From contig CALKWO010000200.1 of the NCBI GenBank assembly GCA_938003875.1, forward strand, positions 1 to 8,339: a stretch of 8,339 bases of DNA. Direction: 5' to 3'. Shown piece after piece: positions 1 to 6,176 of this stretch. The number at the start of each line of letters is the position of its first letter. The first letter of the stretch is position 1. Origin of the DNA: an uncultured bacterium. GTDB taxonomy: Bacteria; Planctomycetota; Uabimicrobiia; Uabimicrobiales; JABWCH01. The notes beneath the pieces are model-generated. The model saw nothing but the letters and a program-made list of their open reading frames with translations, did not search any database and was not told the origin of the DNA. A program made the position numbers and the translations under genes.

Positions 1-89
1 CACGCTTCATCCATAATTCCGAAAACTTCAATTTTTAAGTGCGGAATGTAGGTTGTTACATTATATGAAATAAATTTTTCTTATCAATC
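1..89. other. Left-edge non-coding stretch, possibly with gene tails
   Basis: No gene can be supported here. Two plus-strand frames are open from the window edge and stop at 36-38 (TAA) and 49-51 (TAG), so either could be the last residues of a gene to the left; the piece is too short to decide. An imperfect hairpin spans 16-47: ATTCCG (16-21) pairs with CGGAAT (42-47), and ACTT (25-28) with AAGT (37-40), around an 8-base loop. No T-run follows it on either strand, so it is at best a weak terminator candidate. A second inverted repeat, CTTATCA (80-86) with TGATAAG (97-103), overlaps the stop codon of the minus-strand gene and also lacks a U-tract. Confidence 0.3.
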
Positions 90-1682
90 TTAATCATGAT
101 AAGGTTTAGAAAAAGCAGAAAGGATGATTCTGGCTGCTTTGATTCCATCCAGAGCAGCACTGATGATTCCTCCTGCATAACCAGCGCCTTCCCCTACTGG
201 ATAGAGATTCTGGCAGGAAAGGGATTGCATTGTCTCTTTATCTCTTGCGATTTTGACAGGACAGGAGGCTCTTGTTTCTGGAGCAAGGATAAGTCCAGAG
301 GAAATGAAATCGGGCATCCTTTGTTCAAAGGAAGAAAAGGAATTCTTTAAGGCAACCAGGAACATATCGGGCATAAAGCTAGAAATACGCGCTGGCTTTA
401 CCTGAAAACGATAGGAAGTAGGAGGTAAGGGGCTAAGTCTGTCTGCAAGAAAATCGCTTGCCTTCTGGGCAGGGGCAGTATAGTCAGAACCTGCTATGGT
501 AAAAGCAGCCTGTTCTATTTTCTGGCGATAGAAAATACCACCAAGTGGACTTCTATCAGGTATGTCATCAGGAAAAAAGGTAGTGATAAGGGCGGAGTTG
601 GCATAGCCAGAATTTCTCTTATAGTTACTCATGCCATTGGTGCAAAGATACCCAGGCGTGCCTGTCCCTGCAATGATCTCTCCCCCTGGACACATACAAA
701 AGCTGCAAATCTGCCTGTATATTTTAGTATCAGGACTGACAAGACGGTAGTTTGCTGGAGGAAGGGAAGGATGGCCACTATATCGGCCATACTGTCTCTT
801 GTCAATGAGTTCCTGAGGGTGTTCTATCCTGACTCCCATCTGGAAAGGTTTTTTTTCCATGGCAATGCCACAAGAAGACAGCATGGTAAACGTATCGCTG
901 TCATGGCTTCCTGCAGCAAGAATGACTACATCTGCATCTATCTTGCCTTTGTCTGTATCGAGAGCAACTATTCTCCCTTCCTTCAAAAGCAGATTGGTGA
1001 CTTTATTTTCAAAGCTGAACTCGCCTCCCCATTCGATGATCTGGTTGCGAATTTTTATAATGACTGCTCTAAGGCGATCTGAACCAATGTGGGGAGGAGC
1101 AGTGTAGGCGATTTCAGGAGGTGCACCACATTCTACCATAATGTTTAGAATATGGGCAATATACCCGCTCGTGACACCTGTGTTTAATTTGCCATCAGAA
1201 TAAGAGCCAGCTCCGCCTTCCCCAAAAACATAGTTATAACGGGGAGAGAGAATTCTCGTGCTATGAAAATGCTCTATGCTTTGTTTTCTTTTAGGGATTT
1301 CCTGCCCTTGTTCTATAACGAAAGGGCAATAACCATGCTTTGCCAGCCAGTAAGCAGCAAAAAGGCCTCCTGGCCCTGCTCCTATGATTACAGGACGATG
1401 TTCCAATTGCTGGTTACCATAAATAATTTCTTCTTGGAAGGACTCCCCTGTAAGGATTTCTAAACCTTCTTTTGTCTTGGTTCCTTCTTCTATTTCTATA
1501 TCAGCACAATAGATAAAATCGGGCTTTTTATGAACTCTGGCATCCAGAGATCGTTTTACAATATTCAGAGATAGAATATCTTTTTCTGAAATTTCTGCTT
1601 TTTGTGATGCTTTTTTTATCAATGCCTTTTCTTCATGATCAAAAGGCAAGGCTATCTGGTATAAACGAATTTTTTTATTCAT
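90..1682 (-). CDS. FAD-dependent dehydrogenase (COG2509-type, function unknown)
   Basis: This 530-residue protein looks like a cytoplasmic flavoprotein of the NAD(P)/FAD-dependent oxidoreductase superfamily, closest to the uncharacterised FAD-dependent dehydrogenases of COG2509. Residues 1-65 form the family's typical small N-terminal domain, including KRSLDAR at about 43-49. The Rossmann dinucleotide motif GAGPGG is at 101-106, with the acidic residue ending the second strand at E124 (FVIEQG). The family signature FGEGGAGSYSDGKLNT follows at 153-168. A CMCPGG segment lies in the middle and ETRASCPVKI near the C-terminus. The second FAD-contact motif, GEGAGYAGG, is at 497-505. There is no signal peptide. 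Length is normal and the frame intact. The substrate is unknown and the context does not reveal it. The start is ATG at 1682; no clear Shine-Dalgarno precedes it, but no better in-frame start is visible. The gene is divergent from the Dcp-type peptidase gene. Confidence 0.88.
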   Translation of the reverse strand: MNKKIRLYQIALPFDHEEKALIKKASQKAEISEKDILSLNIVKRSLDARVHKKPDFIYCADIEIEEGTKTKEGLEILTGESFQEEIIYGNQQLEHRPVIIGAGPGGLFAAYWLAKHGYCPFVIEQGQEIPKRKQSIEHFHSTRILSPRYNYVFGEGGAGSYSDGKLNTGVTSGYIAHILNIMVECGAPPEIAYTAPPHIGSDRLRAVIIKIRNQIIEWGGEFSFENKVTNLLLKEGRIVALDTDKGKIDADVVILAAGSHDSDTFTMLSSCGIAMEKKPFQMGVRIEHPQELIDKRQYGRYSGHPSLPPANYRLVSPDTKIYRQICSFCMCPGGEIIAGTGTPGYLCTNGMSNYKRNSGYANSALITTFFPDDIPDRSPLGGIFYRQKIEQAAFTIAGSDYTAPAQKASDFLADRLSPLPPTSYRFQVKPARISSFMPDMFLVALKNSFSSFEQRMPDFISSGLILAPETRASCPVKIARDKETMQSLSCQNLYPVGEGAGYAGGIISAALDGIKAARIILSAFSKPYHD

Positions 1683-1714
1683 AAGTTTTCTAAGCTATGG
1701 TAAAGGTTTTCCAT
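1679..1714 (-). other. Possible 11-codon upstream reading frame overlapping the dehydrogenase start
   Basis: On the minus strand an ATG at 1714-1712 opens a frame MENLYHSLENL whose TGA stop overlaps the dehydrogenase ATG in the arrangement ATGA. Such overlaps are common in translational coupling, and the dehydrogenase start lacks an obvious Shine-Dalgarno of its own. Against a real peptide: no ribosome binding site precedes the small frame either, and frames this short arise by chance. Confidence 0.2.
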
Positions 1715-1870
1715 TTAATGTAGTGGATTTATAGGATGATTCAGAAGGAGATAAAAAATTTTGCGAACTTAAAATGCAAAAGGATTCTATAGTCAGAAGA
1801 AAATAAAAGCAAGGAGAAAATTTAAGCCAGACATTTTTCGTGGATTTTGCTTGATATACAATCAAAACTA

Positions 1871-1899
1871 TTGCATTTTTAGTTAAAATTTGTTATTTT
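1871..1899 (+). promoter_or_regulatory. Candidate sigma70-type promoter for the Dcp-type peptidase
   Basis: TTGCAT (1871-1876) as -35 is followed after 17 bases by TATTTT (1894-1899). A TG one base before it (1891-1892) makes an extended -10. The spacing is ideal but neither hexamer is a close match. It would give a leader of roughly 60 bases before the ATG at 1969. It is one choice among several in AT-rich DNA. Confidence 0.35.
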
Positions 1900-1954
1900 T
1901 GATAAAGGCTGCGAAAGAAAAAGTTCTTGAACAGCACATACTAAATTTTTATAG

Positions 1955-1960
1955 TGAGGT
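1955..1960 (+). promoter_or_regulatory. Ribosome binding site deciding the dcp start
   Basis: TGAGGT has its AGG core at 1957-1959, nine bases before the ATG at 1969. It overlaps the alternative GTG start at 1954, so it can only serve the ATG. Starting at the ATG also puts the hydrophobic signal sequence directly at the N-terminus. Confidence 0.6.
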
Positions 1961-1968
1961 TGAATAAG

Positions 1969-4074
1969 ATGAAACAATTTTTAATGGCACTTTTTTTTAT
2001 GAGTACTTTGGTTTTAGCTATAGACAATCCATTTTTTCTGGATAGCAATTTGCCTTTTCATGCACCTGCTTTTAATGCTATATCCATAGAGCATTATCGG
2101 CCTGCCTTTGAAGCAGGAATGAAACAGCAGAGAGAAGAAATAGCTAAAATCGTTTCGAATATACAGGAGCCAACTTTTGAAAATACCATAGAGGCTATGG
2201 AAAAGACAGGAGAAATTCTCACTCGTGTTGACCAGGTCTTTTCCAATATGGCATCGGCTCACACCAATCCAGAGATTCAGAAGATACAGGCGGAAATGGC
2301 TCCCAAATTAGCCCGTCACTCCGATGACATTTATCTTAATAGCGATCTTTTTAAACGAGTACAATCTCTGTATGAGCAAAAGGATAAAATAAAGCTGGCC
2401 TACAATCAAGAAAAATTACTTGAAGAATATTACCAGCGTTTTATTCGAGCTGGTGCTATGCTTACAGAAGCACAAAAAAATCGGGTAAAAGAAATCAATG
2501 CAGAGCTTTCCTCTTTGTCTACGCAATTCCAAACCAATATTCTGGCAATTACCCTGGAACGTTCTGTCATTATAAACGATAAAAAAGATCTGGCTGGTTT
2601 GAGCGACATCCAGATAGCAGGAGCCGCTGAACTGGCAAAATCTCGTGGGCATAATGGGAAGTACATACTATCCATTACAAACACAACAAGACAACCGATT
2701 ACCACTTTCTTGCACAACCGCGATATAAGAAAACGCGTTTGGGAAGCATCGGCATATCGGGGGATTGGACAAAATGGCGGTATCGACAATCGCAAAATCA
2801 TTAAAGATATTGCCAGATTACGCGCTGAACGTGCAGCGATTATGGGGTATCCACATTGGGCAGCCTTTACCCTGGAGCCTCAAACAGCCAAGACCATTGA
2901 CAATGTATTGAGCATGTTGAAAAATATGGTTCCCATGGTTGTTTCCAAAGCAAAAGAAGAAGCACAAGCCATTGCCGAGCTTATGAAAGCAGAAGGAATT
3001 GAAGATGAAATTCGCCCCTGGGACTGGGAATACTATGCAGAAAAAATACGTCAGAAAAAATACGATCTGGATGAAAACGAAATCCGACCTTATTTTGAAC
3101 TCGATACTGTATTGAACAATGGTGTCTTCTATACCATGAATCAACTTTTTGGTATAAACTTCAAGAAACGTTCCGATCTGCCTGTATATCATCCTGATGT
3201 GTGGGTATATGATGTCCTGGACCATGATGGCTCAGCCATTGGTTTATTCTATGCTGATTACTTTGCACGCGACTCTAAACGTGGTGGTGCCTGGATGAAT
3301 GACTATATAGCTCAGTCTAAGCTTTTGAACAAAAAACCTGTGGTAGTAAACGTCATGAATATCCCAAAGCCAGCAGAAGGAAAACCTGCCCTCATCAGCT
3401 TTGACAATGTGACGACTTTATTTCATGAAATGGGACATGCTATACACGGACTTCTCTCTGATGTAAAGTATCCATCCCAATCGGGCACATCTGTGCCTCG
3501 CGATTTTGTAGAGTTTCCTTCCACCTTTATGGAAGACTGGGCAATCCACCCTCAGGTATTAAAAAACTACGCTCGTCATTACCAGACGGGAGAGCTGATT
3601 CCGAGACATCTTTTCGATAAGCTGATTGCAGCAAAAAATTTCAACCAGGGTTTTGATACCATGGAATATCTTTCTGCTACTCTGCTCGATTTTGAATGGC
3701 ATATATTGCAAAGCAATCCGATTCCTGAAGATGTCGAAAAATTTGAAGGAGAAGTCCTGAAAAAATATGGTCTTGATTTTGCCCCTGTACCACCCAGGTA
3801 CAAATCTTCCTATTTCTCCCATATTTTTACCAGTGGATATTCTGCCAGCTACTATTCCTATATCTGGAGTGAAATCCTGGCTGCGGATGGTTTTAATTTT
3901 ATGCAGGGAAATGGAGGATTGACTCGTAAAAACGGGGATCTTCTCAGAAAAACCGTCTTATCTCAGGGAGGAAGCAAAGAGCCGATGGATCTATATCAGG
4001 AATTCCGAGGAGAGAAACCTGGTGTGGAAGCCTTGCTCAACAGACGAGAATTGAAAACCGAGAAAAGCAAATAA
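1969..4074 (+). CDS. dcp: Exported M3 family metallopeptidase, peptidyl-dipeptidase Dcp type
   Basis: A 701-residue zinc peptidase of family M3 (thimet oligopeptidase group), most like bacterial peptidyl-dipeptidase Dcp, which removes dipeptides from the C-termini of oligopeptides. The zinc site is HEMGH at 486-490 with third ligand E515 in the DFVEFPSTFMEDW block. The expected substrate-binding segment has H618 in YFSHIF and then SGYSASYYSY (Y624, Y628, Y629). The N-terminus (MKQFLMALFFMSTLVLA) is a short signal peptide, probably cut after A17, so the enzyme should act in the periplasm or outside the cell. No lipobox Cys is present. The longest frame starts at GTG 1954, but TGAGGT at 1955-1960 is well placed as ribosome binding site for the ATG at 1969, so I use that. 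Length is normal for the family and all key residues are present. Dcp versus oligopeptidase A specificity cannot be settled from sequence alone. Confidence 0.93.
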   Translation: MKQFLMALFFMSTLVLAIDNPFFLDSNLPFHAPAFNAISIEHYRPAFEAGMKQQREEIAKIVSNIQEPTFENTIEAMEKTGEILTRVDQVFSNMASAHTNPEIQKIQAEMAPKLARHSDDIYLNSDLFKRVQSLYEQKDKIKLAYNQEKLLEEYYQRFIRAGAMLTEAQKNRVKEINAELSSLSTQFQTNILAITLERSVIINDKKDLAGLSDIQIAGAAELAKSRGHNGKYILSITNTTRQPITTFLHNRDIRKRVWEASAYRGIGQNGGIDNRKIIKDIARLRAERAAIMGYPHWAAFTLEPQTAKTIDNVLSMLKNMVPMVVSKAKEEAQAIAELMKAEGIEDEIRPWDWEYYAEKIRQKKYDLDENEIRPYFELDTVLNNGVFYTMNQLFGINFKKRSDLPVYHPDVWVYDVLDHDGSAIGLFYADYFARDSKRGGAWMNDYIAQSKLLNKKPVVVNVMNIPKPAEGKPALISFDNVTTLFHEMGHAIHGLLSDVKYPSQSGTSVPRDFVEFPSTFMEDWAIHPQVLKNYARHYQTGELIPRHLFDKLIAAKNFNQGFDTMEYLSATLLDFEWHILQSNPIPEDVEKFEGEVLKKYGLDFAPVPPRYKSSYFSHIFTSGYSASYYSYIWSEILAADGFNFMQGNGGLTRKNGDLLRKTVLSQGGSKEPMDLYQEFRGEKPGVEALLNRRELKTEKSK

Positions 4075-4086
4075 CTTTTTTCCTAT

Positions 4087-4116
4087 CCTGGGGCAGGCAT
4101 CAACGCCCGCCCCAGG
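4087..4116 (+). terminator. GC-rich hairpin after dcp, no U-tract
   Basis: CCTGGGGCAGGC (4087-4098) pairs with GCCCGCCCCAGG (4105-4116): eleven pairs with one A-C mismatch around a six-base loop, starting 12 bases after the dcp stop. The following bases (TGTTAACTT) are not a U-run, so it is not a textbook intrinsic terminator. It could still stop or pause transcription or protect the 3' end of the dcp message. The T-run at 4076-4081 lies on the wrong side for plus-strand termination. Confidence 0.45.
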
Positions 4117-4168
4117 TGTTAACTTAAGAACGTAAACGTCATGCGTGAAAATAGAAAGAAATGATCCT

Positions 4169-6037
4169 ATGACAACGATTTTGCATCGTCTCTATGCTTG
4201 GGCAAAAGAATCCCCTGGGGATATCGCCCAAAGTTTTATCGAGAATGGCAAACGGCAATATGCTACGGCAAAAGAATATTGGGAAAATGTATTTCATTTG
4301 ACTTTATTCTGGGAAAGTATGGGATTAAGCCAGGAAGATATATGCGTTATTTTTTCCTACAATTGTCCAGAATGGGTATATACAGAATTGTCTCTGGTAC
4401 TTTTAGGAGCAGGCAGCGCAGGATTATATCCCAACCTTTCGGGCAAAGATATACACTTTATCCTGCAAGACACAAAGGCTCGTGTCGTTGTAGTGCAAAA
4501 CTCCCAGTACTATGAAAGAATCCTGGCAGAGGGGATGGCTCTGCCTGATTTTGTAGAAAAGATTCTTGTGCTGGAAGGAGAGAGCAATTTCTCTAACAAA
4601 GCCATTTCTTATAGAGAGGCGAAAGAAACAGGCATGAAGCTGGCAGAGGAACGAAATCCTGTTTCCTTTTTAGAGCAGATGGATGTACATAGGCGTGCCT
4701 ATCTGATCTATACCTCAGGAACCACAGGAAATCCCAAAGGAGCTATGCTTTCTCAAGACAATTTTTTGTTCATCTCTCAATGCCTGGTAGAATTCATGAA
4801 ACTTCCCCAGCGAGGTTCTAGTTTTTCCTTTCTTCCTTTATGTCATATTGCAGAAAAATTGCAGAATCTAGGCTTAGGATTGTGCTGCAGAAACACTGTG
4901 CATTTTTGCCATGATTTCAAGGAAGCTGCAACAGAGCTCCAGGAAGTACAGCCTGAACTATTTTTGGGTGTCCCAAGAGTTTGGGAAAAAATGATGGAGG
5001 TTGTAAGCCAGAAAATAGAAGAAGCCCCCAGGCTTCGTCGACTTTTAGCACAATGGGCAATGGAAATGGGAGCCAGAGAGAGCCTATATCTATACTCTCA
5101 TAAAAAAATGCCCTGGTATTCTATTCTGATGTTGAAAATTGCAGACAAACTTGTTCTGAATAAAATTCGTAAGGCATTGGGACTAAGTAAGGCTACTCTG
5201 TGCGCTTCTGGTGCAGCAGCTCTGCCCGCCCATGTAAACCAATGGTTTCGTGGGCTGAGAATCCATATCTATGAAGCCTTCGGCCAGACAGAATCTTCTG
5301 GTGTGATTTGCGTCACACCACACGCTATAGACTGCCTGGGAACAGTAGGAATACCTTTGCCACAAATAGAATTTCGGCTTTCAGAAGAAGGAGAAATCCT
5401 GAGCAGAGGAAAGCATATTTTCCTCGGATACTATAAGCAAGAGGAATCTACGAAGCTGGCTTTACAAGATGGGTGGCTGCATACAGGAGATCTGGGAAAC
5501 ATATCTGCCAATGGCCTGGTAAAAATTGTAGGCAGAAAAAAAGAAATCATCAAAACCTCTGGAGGGAAAATGATCGCACCTGTGCCTGTAGAAGAAAAGA
5601 TCAAGCTATCTGCTATTGTCAGCCAGGCTTGCGTGGTAGGAGAAGGAAGAAAATATCTGGTAGCCCTGGTGACATTGAAAGATCATTATATACAAAAGCT
5701 TCTCTCTGAGAATCGCCTGGAACACGATTTCATCGTCCAGGATAAAGAGACAATAGAAAAAATCCAGGAAGCTATATCCCAGGCTAATGAAATTCTTTCC
5801 TGCTACGAAAAGATCAAATATTTTACCATTCTGAGAAACGACTTCCAGATACAAACAGGGGAACTCACTCCTACCATGAAGCTCAGGCGCAAGGAAGTAG
5901 AATCCCGCTACAGAAAGATCATAGACCAGATGTATATCTTGCAAGAAGAAGAAAACAAAAAATTGCTCGATGAACCTTGTCCCTTGCTTTGCTCGCCAGA
6001 AACCTGCCTTTGCAACAAAAGAAAGAAAGTGCTTTAA
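4169..6037 (+). CDS. Long-chain fatty acid-CoA ligase, AMP-forming (COG1022 type)
   Basis: A 622-residue adenylate-forming enzyme that would activate a fatty acid with ATP to acyl-AMP and then acyl-CoA, feeding beta-oxidation or lipid synthesis. Motifs in order: phosphate-binding loop YTSGTTGNPKG (181-191); FLPLCHIAEK, typical of the FAA1/bubblegum-like group; YEAFGQTE (368-375); DGWLHTGDLG (434-443) with the ribose-binding Asp at D441; hinge GRKKEIIKTSGGK (455-467); and TPTMKLRRK near 567-575, with K571 in the position of the catalytic lysine. No signal peptide; cytoplasmic or membrane-associated. The unusual end is a short tail with Cys at 604, 608, 613 and 615 followed by KRKK. The longest frame starts at GTG 4145; I chose ATG 4169, preceded by weak GAAAG at 4154-4158. 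Chain-length preference cannot be read from sequence. It follows dcp after 94 bases containing a hairpin, and no promoter is obvious in that gap. Confidence 0.9.
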   Translation: MTTILHRLYAWAKESPGDIAQSFIENGKRQYATAKEYWENVFHLTLFWESMGLSQEDICVIFSYNCPEWVYTELSLVLLGAGSAGLYPNLSGKDIHFILQDTKARVVVVQNSQYYERILAEGMALPDFVEKILVLEGESNFSNKAISYREAKETGMKLAEERNPVSFLEQMDVHRRAYLIYTSGTTGNPKGAMLSQDNFLFISQCLVEFMKLPQRGSSFSFLPLCHIAEKLQNLGLGLCCRNTVHFCHDFKEAATELQEVQPELFLGVPRVWEKMMEVVSQKIEEAPRLRRLLAQWAMEMGARESLYLYSHKKMPWYSILMLKIADKLVLNKIRKALGLSKATLCASGAAALPAHVNQWFRGLRIHIYEAFGQTESSGVICVTPHAIDCLGTVGIPLPQIEFRLSEEGEILSRGKHIFLGYYKQEESTKLALQDGWLHTGDLGNISANGLVKIVGRKKEIIKTSGGKMIAPVPVEEKIKLSAIVSQACVVGEGRKYLVALVTLKDHYIQKLLSENRLEHDFIVQDKETIEKIQEAISQANEILSCYEKIKYFTILRNDFQIQTGELTPTMKLRRKEVESRYRKIIDQMYILQEEENKKLLDEPCPLLCSPETCLCNKRKKVL

Positions 6038-6084
6038 AGCAAAAAAAATAAGCTAGAAAATAATGTTTGGAAAAGCGATAGAAA

Positions 6085-6115
6085 TTGTGGTAACATATTA
6101 GAAAAAAAATATACT
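6085..6115 (+). promoter_or_regulatory. Candidate promoter before the M3-like peptidase
   Basis: TATACT (6110-6115) is a near-consensus -10. TTGTGG (6085-6090) is a possible -35, although the 19-base spacing is long. A second option slightly downstream is TTGTTA (6124-6129) with TAGATT (6147-6152) at 17 bases. Either would make the last gene independent of the ligase gene. Confidence 0.35.
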
Positions 6116-6131
6116 AGAAATTTTTGTTACC
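6089..6131. repeat. Inverted repeat GGTAACA / TGTTACC around the -10 element
   Basis: GGTAACA (6089-6095) and TGTTACC (6125-6131) are perfect 7-base inverted arms separated by 29 very AT-rich bases that contain the TATACT element. It could be a pair of half-sites for a regulator or a long-looped hairpin. Seven-base arms at this distance can also occur by chance. Confidence 0.35.
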
Positions 6132-6162
6132 TTTAAAGAATGGTAATAGATTCCATGAATAA

Positions 6163-6168
6163 AGGAAG
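6163..6168 (+). promoter_or_regulatory. Ribosome binding site of the M3-like peptidase gene
   Basis: AGGAAG lies eight bases before the ATG at 6177 and only five before the alternative GTG at 6174. The spacing and start codon both favour the ATG. Confidence 0.65.
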
Positions 6169-6176
6169 ATCAAGTG

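Larger units (their letters stand above)
1683..1968. promoter_or_regulatory. Divergent intergenic region with promoters for both flanking genes
   Basis: This 286-base, very AT-rich stretch lies between divergently transcribed genes and must hold the control elements of both unless promoters lie inside genes. I see no gene or RNA in it. For the minus-strand gene the best -10-like element is TATAAA (plus-strand TTTATA at 1728-1733), without a convincing -35. For the plus-strand gene a better candidate is listed separately. A 15-base inverted repeat, TTGAT (1851-1855) and ATCAA (1861-1865) around five bases, sits just upstream of that candidate -35. Confidence 0.5.

Noticed and set aside
12..14. 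ATG on the minus strand as the start of another gene running off the left edge
   Set aside because: Only four or five codons are visible and the GGAA upstream is too close to the start, so nothing supports a gene.
96..1463. Plus-strand open frames of 66-103 codons inside the dehydrogenase gene
   Set aside because: They lie antisense to a gene with clear family motifs along its whole length, and their translations show no recognisable domain.
2014..3822. Minus-strand open frames of 74-135 codons inside dcp
   Set aside because: They are antisense shadows of a complete M3 peptidase gene, with no domain content or ribosome binding site that I can see.
4141..4164. Seven-codon frame starting ATG at 4141, as a leader peptide for the ligase
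   Set aside because: No ribosome binding site, no regulatory residue run, and it ends before the chosen ligase start without a coupling overlap.
4198..5944. Alternative frames of 60-112 codons on both strands inside the ligase gene
   Set aside because: They are fully contained in a gene whose own frame carries all adenylate-forming motifs.
6031..6040. Palindrome GCTTTAAAGC at the ligase stop codon
   Set aside because: A ten-base self-complementary run has no room for a loop and is followed by an A-run, so it is neither a terminator nor a convincing protein site.
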